From assembly GCA_013695005.1 (NCBI GenBank), contig JACDBJ010000044.1:1-6117 (forward strand): a DNA stretch of 6,117 nt, written 5' to 3'. The notes beneath the pieces are model-generated. The model searched no databases and was not told where the DNA came from. It was given only the letters and a program-made list of their open reading frames with translations. The position numbers and the translations under genes were made by a program. Below are positions 4,475-6,117 of this stretch, in pieces (position 1 is the first letter of the stretch; each line of letters opens with the position of its first letter). This stretch comes from Pseudonocardiales bacterium. GTDB lineage: Bacteria > Actinomycetota > Actinomycetes > Mycobacteriales > Pseudonocardiaceae.

Positions 4475-6117
4475 ATGATCGGCGGTCGCCTGCTACATAG
4501 CCCCCGGGCCCGGCGGGTGCGGCGTTGGTTGCTTCGGCTCAACGCCCGTCAGCTCGAGACCAGGGCGGCATTCGCCGCGGCGTGGCGGCGCTCGCTGCAG
4601 CTGCGGGTGGTGATCAGCACGCTGGCGCTCAGCGCCTCGGTGGTCGTCGTGCTCGGCCTCGTGCTGCAGACCCAGATCGCGGACCGCCTCGTCCAGGGCA
4701 AGCAGACGGCGGCGGTGAACCAGGCCAAGGCCGCGAAGGTCGTCCTGGAACGCGCGCTGGCCGGCGTCGACCCCGACCGCGACGGTGCCCAGGGCACCCT
4801 GAACAACGCGCTGGACCGCCTCACCAACGCCGGCAGCCCCGACGGCAGCGCATCGCCCAAAGCCGGGGAGTTCAGCGCGGTGCTGGCCACCGGCGCCGGA
4901 CCGGTGGAGGTGTCGTCCGGCCCGCTCGGTGACGTCCCGTCCCAGCTGCGGGCGACGGTGGCCGACGGCGCACTCGCGTTCGTCTACACCACCGTCTACG
5001 ACCCCGCGCCCGCCGACGGCGAGCTGACCGACGTGCCGACCCTGGTGATCGGCCAACCGGTACGCACCGCGGGCCGCAACCTGCACTTCTACCTGCTGTT
5101 CCCGCTCAGCGCCGAGCAACGCACGCTCGGGTTGGTGCAGAGCACGCTGATCGTCGGCGGGCTCGTGCTGATCCTGCTGCTGGCCGGGGTGACCAGCCTG
5201 GTCACCCGACAGGTGGTCCGGCCGGTCCAGCAGGCGGCCGAGATCGCCGAGCGGTTCGCCGACGGGCATCTCGACGAGCGAATGCCGGTCAAGGGCGACG
5301 ACGAGGTCGCCCGGCTCGCGGAGTCGTACAACGAGATGGCCGGCAGCATCCAGAGCCAGATCCGCCAGCTCGAGGAGTTCGGCGCGTTGCAACGCCGGTT
5401 CACCTCCGACGTCAGCCACGAGCTGCGCACGCCGCTCACCACGGTACGGATGGCCGCCGACGTGCTCTACGCCTCCCGTGACGAGATGGTCCCCGCGTTG
5501 CGCCGCAGCTCCGAGCTCCTGGTCGACGAGCTCGACCGGTTCGAGAACCTGCTCGGCGACTTGCTGGAGGTCAGCAGGCACGACGCCGGCGTCGCCGAGC
5601 TGGTCGCCGAGCCGCTCGACATGCACCGCGTGGTGTCCAGCGCTGTGGAGGCGGTGCACGGGCTCGCCGACGAGTCGGGCACCGAGCTCCGGCTGAACCT
5701 GCCCGAGGACGTCTACGCCGAGATCGACCCGCGCCGGGTCGAGCGCATCGTGCGAAACCTCGTCGCCAACGCCATCGACCACGGCGAGGGCGCTCCCGTC
5801 GAGGTGCTGCTCGGCTACGACGAGCGCAGCGTCGCGGTCGTCGTACGCGACCACGGCGTCGGGCTGCGACCGGGTGAGGCCGGGCTGGTGTTCAACCGCT
5901 TCTGGCGGGCGGACTCCTCGCGGACGCGGCGCAGCGGCGGCACCGGGCTGGGGCTGTCGATCAGCCTGGAGGACGCCCGGCTGCACGGCGGCTGGCTGCA
6001 GGCCTGGGGCGAGCCCGGCCGCGGTGCGTCGTTCCGGCTGACCCTGCCGCGCCGGGTCGGCGACGAGCTCGACCGGTTCGAGAACCTGCTCGGCGACTTG
6101 CTGGAGGTCAGCAGGCA
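4475..6117 (+). CDS. mtrB: Sensor histidine kinase MtrB (partial; 3' end anomalous and cut by window edge)
   Basis: Membrane sensor kinase that autophosphorylates and passes phosphate to MtrA. 547 codons are visible. Order: cytoplasmic Arg-rich N-terminus (1-42); TM1 about 43-64; extracytoplasmic domain about 65-222; TM2 about 223-244; HAMP about 245-296; DHp with H-box SDVSHELRTPLT (phospho-His 315); ATPase domain about 381-526 with N-box RIVRNLVANAIDH (N428, N432), G1 box VRDHGVGL (D459), F-box VFNRFWRAD and G2 box GGTGLGLSI. All catalytic residues are intact and the core closely resembles mycobacterial MtrB (567 aa). ATG 4475 is the first start after an in-frame TGA at 4448 and gives a family-like N-terminus. 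After FRLTLPRRVG (527-529) the expected Pro-rich C-tail is missing; the frame instead repeats DHp residues 351-368, which cannot be the usual MtrB ending. Confidence 0.95.
   Translation, partial: MIGGRLLHSPRARRVRRWLLRLNARQLETRAAFAAAWRRSLQLRVVISTLALSASVVVVLGLVLQTQIADRLVQGKQTAAVNQAKAAKVVLERALAGVDPDRDGAQGTLNNALDRLTNAGSPDGSASPKAGEFSAVLATGAGPVEVSSGPLGDVPSQLRATVADGALAFVYTTVYDPAPADGELTDVPTLVIGQPVRTAGRNLHFYLLFPLSAEQRTLGLVQSTLIVGGLVLILLLAGVTSLVTRQVVRPVQQAAEIAERFADGHLDERMPVKGDDEVARLAESYNEMAGSIQSQIRQLEEFGALQRRFTSDVSHELRTPLTTVRMAADVLYASRDEMVPALRRSSELLVDELDRFENLLGDLLEVSRHDAGVAELVAEPLDMHRVVSSAVEAVHGLADESGTELRLNLPEDVYAEIDPRRVERIVRNLVANAIDHGEGAPVEVLLGYDERSVAVVVRDHGVGLRPGEAGLVFNRFWRADSSRTRRSGGTGLGLSISLEDARLHGGWLQAWGEPGRGASFRLTLPRRVGDELDRFENLLGDLLEVSR
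5524..5580 (+). repeat. 57-bp repeat, copy 1 (native position in mtrB DHp domain)
   Basis: First copy of an exact 57-base direct repeat. It codes for MtrB residues 351-368 (DELDRFENLLGDLLEVSR) plus flanking partial codons, the second half of the dimerisation/phosphotransfer helix pair. Mycobacterial MtrB has the equivalent sequence at this place, so this copy is in its native context. Confidence 0.97.
6061..6117 (+). repeat. 57-bp repeat, copy 2 (terminal, exact and in frame)
   Basis: Bases 6061-6117, up to the last base of the window, are identical to 5524-5580. The offset is 537 bp (179 codons), so the reading frame is kept. The preceding base differs (G at 6060, T at 5523), which sets the left boundary; the right boundary is unknown because the window ends. 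Perfect identity over GC-rich coding DNA, after the ATPase domain has finished, is not expected for MtrB. It suggests an assembly loop at a contig end or a very recent tandem duplication. Confidence 0.97.

Noticed and set aside
4493..5986. Long open frame on the minus strand across mtrB (497 codons)
   Set aside because: It is the antisense shadow of mtrB, a usual effect of very high GC; its translation is low-complexity with no recognisable domain, while the plus strand holds an intact kinase.

Overview
The window is strongly GC-rich DNA with heavy G/C use at third codon positions. Its backbone gene order is ahcY - tmk - mtrA - mtrB, a housekeeping order known from Actinomycetota (mycobacteria, Pseudonocardiaceae and relatives, where lpqB usually follows mtrB). 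The MtrA protein is very close to the mycobacterial one as I remember it, and the AhcY carries the insertion typical of the actinobacterial enzyme. I therefore read this as a chromosomal fragment of a high-GC actinomycete, possibly Pseudonocardiales-like; the genus cannot be settled from the sequence alone. Both ends lie inside genes, so this looks like a whole short contig or a cut through an operon.

Layout, left to right: (1) 1-185, + strand, the last 60 codons of a gene I do not recognise. (2) 259-1743, +, complete ahcY (S-adenosylhomocysteine hydrolase, 494 aa) with a good Shine-Dalgarno. (3) 1763-1798, a perfect 10-bp stem with a 16-nt loop between ahcY and tmk. (4) 1812-2486, +, tmk (dTMP kinase). 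(5) On the - strand, 3661-3173 a VOC-fold (glyoxalase/extradiol dioxygenase-like) protein, then 3111-2869 a VapB-type ribbon-helix-helix antitoxin and 2869-2471 a VapC-type PIN-domain toxin; vapC runs tail-to-tail into tmk with a 16-bp overlap. (6) 3756-4433, +, mtrA (OmpR-family response regulator). (7) 4475 to the window end, +, mtrB (sensor histidine kinase), complete through the ATPase domain but lacking a natural C-terminus.

How they work together: AhcY clears S-adenosylhomocysteine made by methyltransferases, Tmk supplies dTDP for DNA synthesis, and MtrA-MtrB is the two-component system that couples envelope state to cell division and osmotic response. The VOC gene and vapBC are a minus-strand accessory block placed between tmk and mtrA.

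The most unusual feature is at the right edge. The last 57 bases (6061-6117) are an exact, in-frame copy of 5524-5580 inside the same mtrB gene, exactly 537 bp (179 codons) apart. This points to either an assembly loop at a contig end or a real in-frame tandem duplication of the kinase core; the artefact is the likelier reading. I saw no rRNA, tRNA, CRISPR array, transposase or convincing new system.
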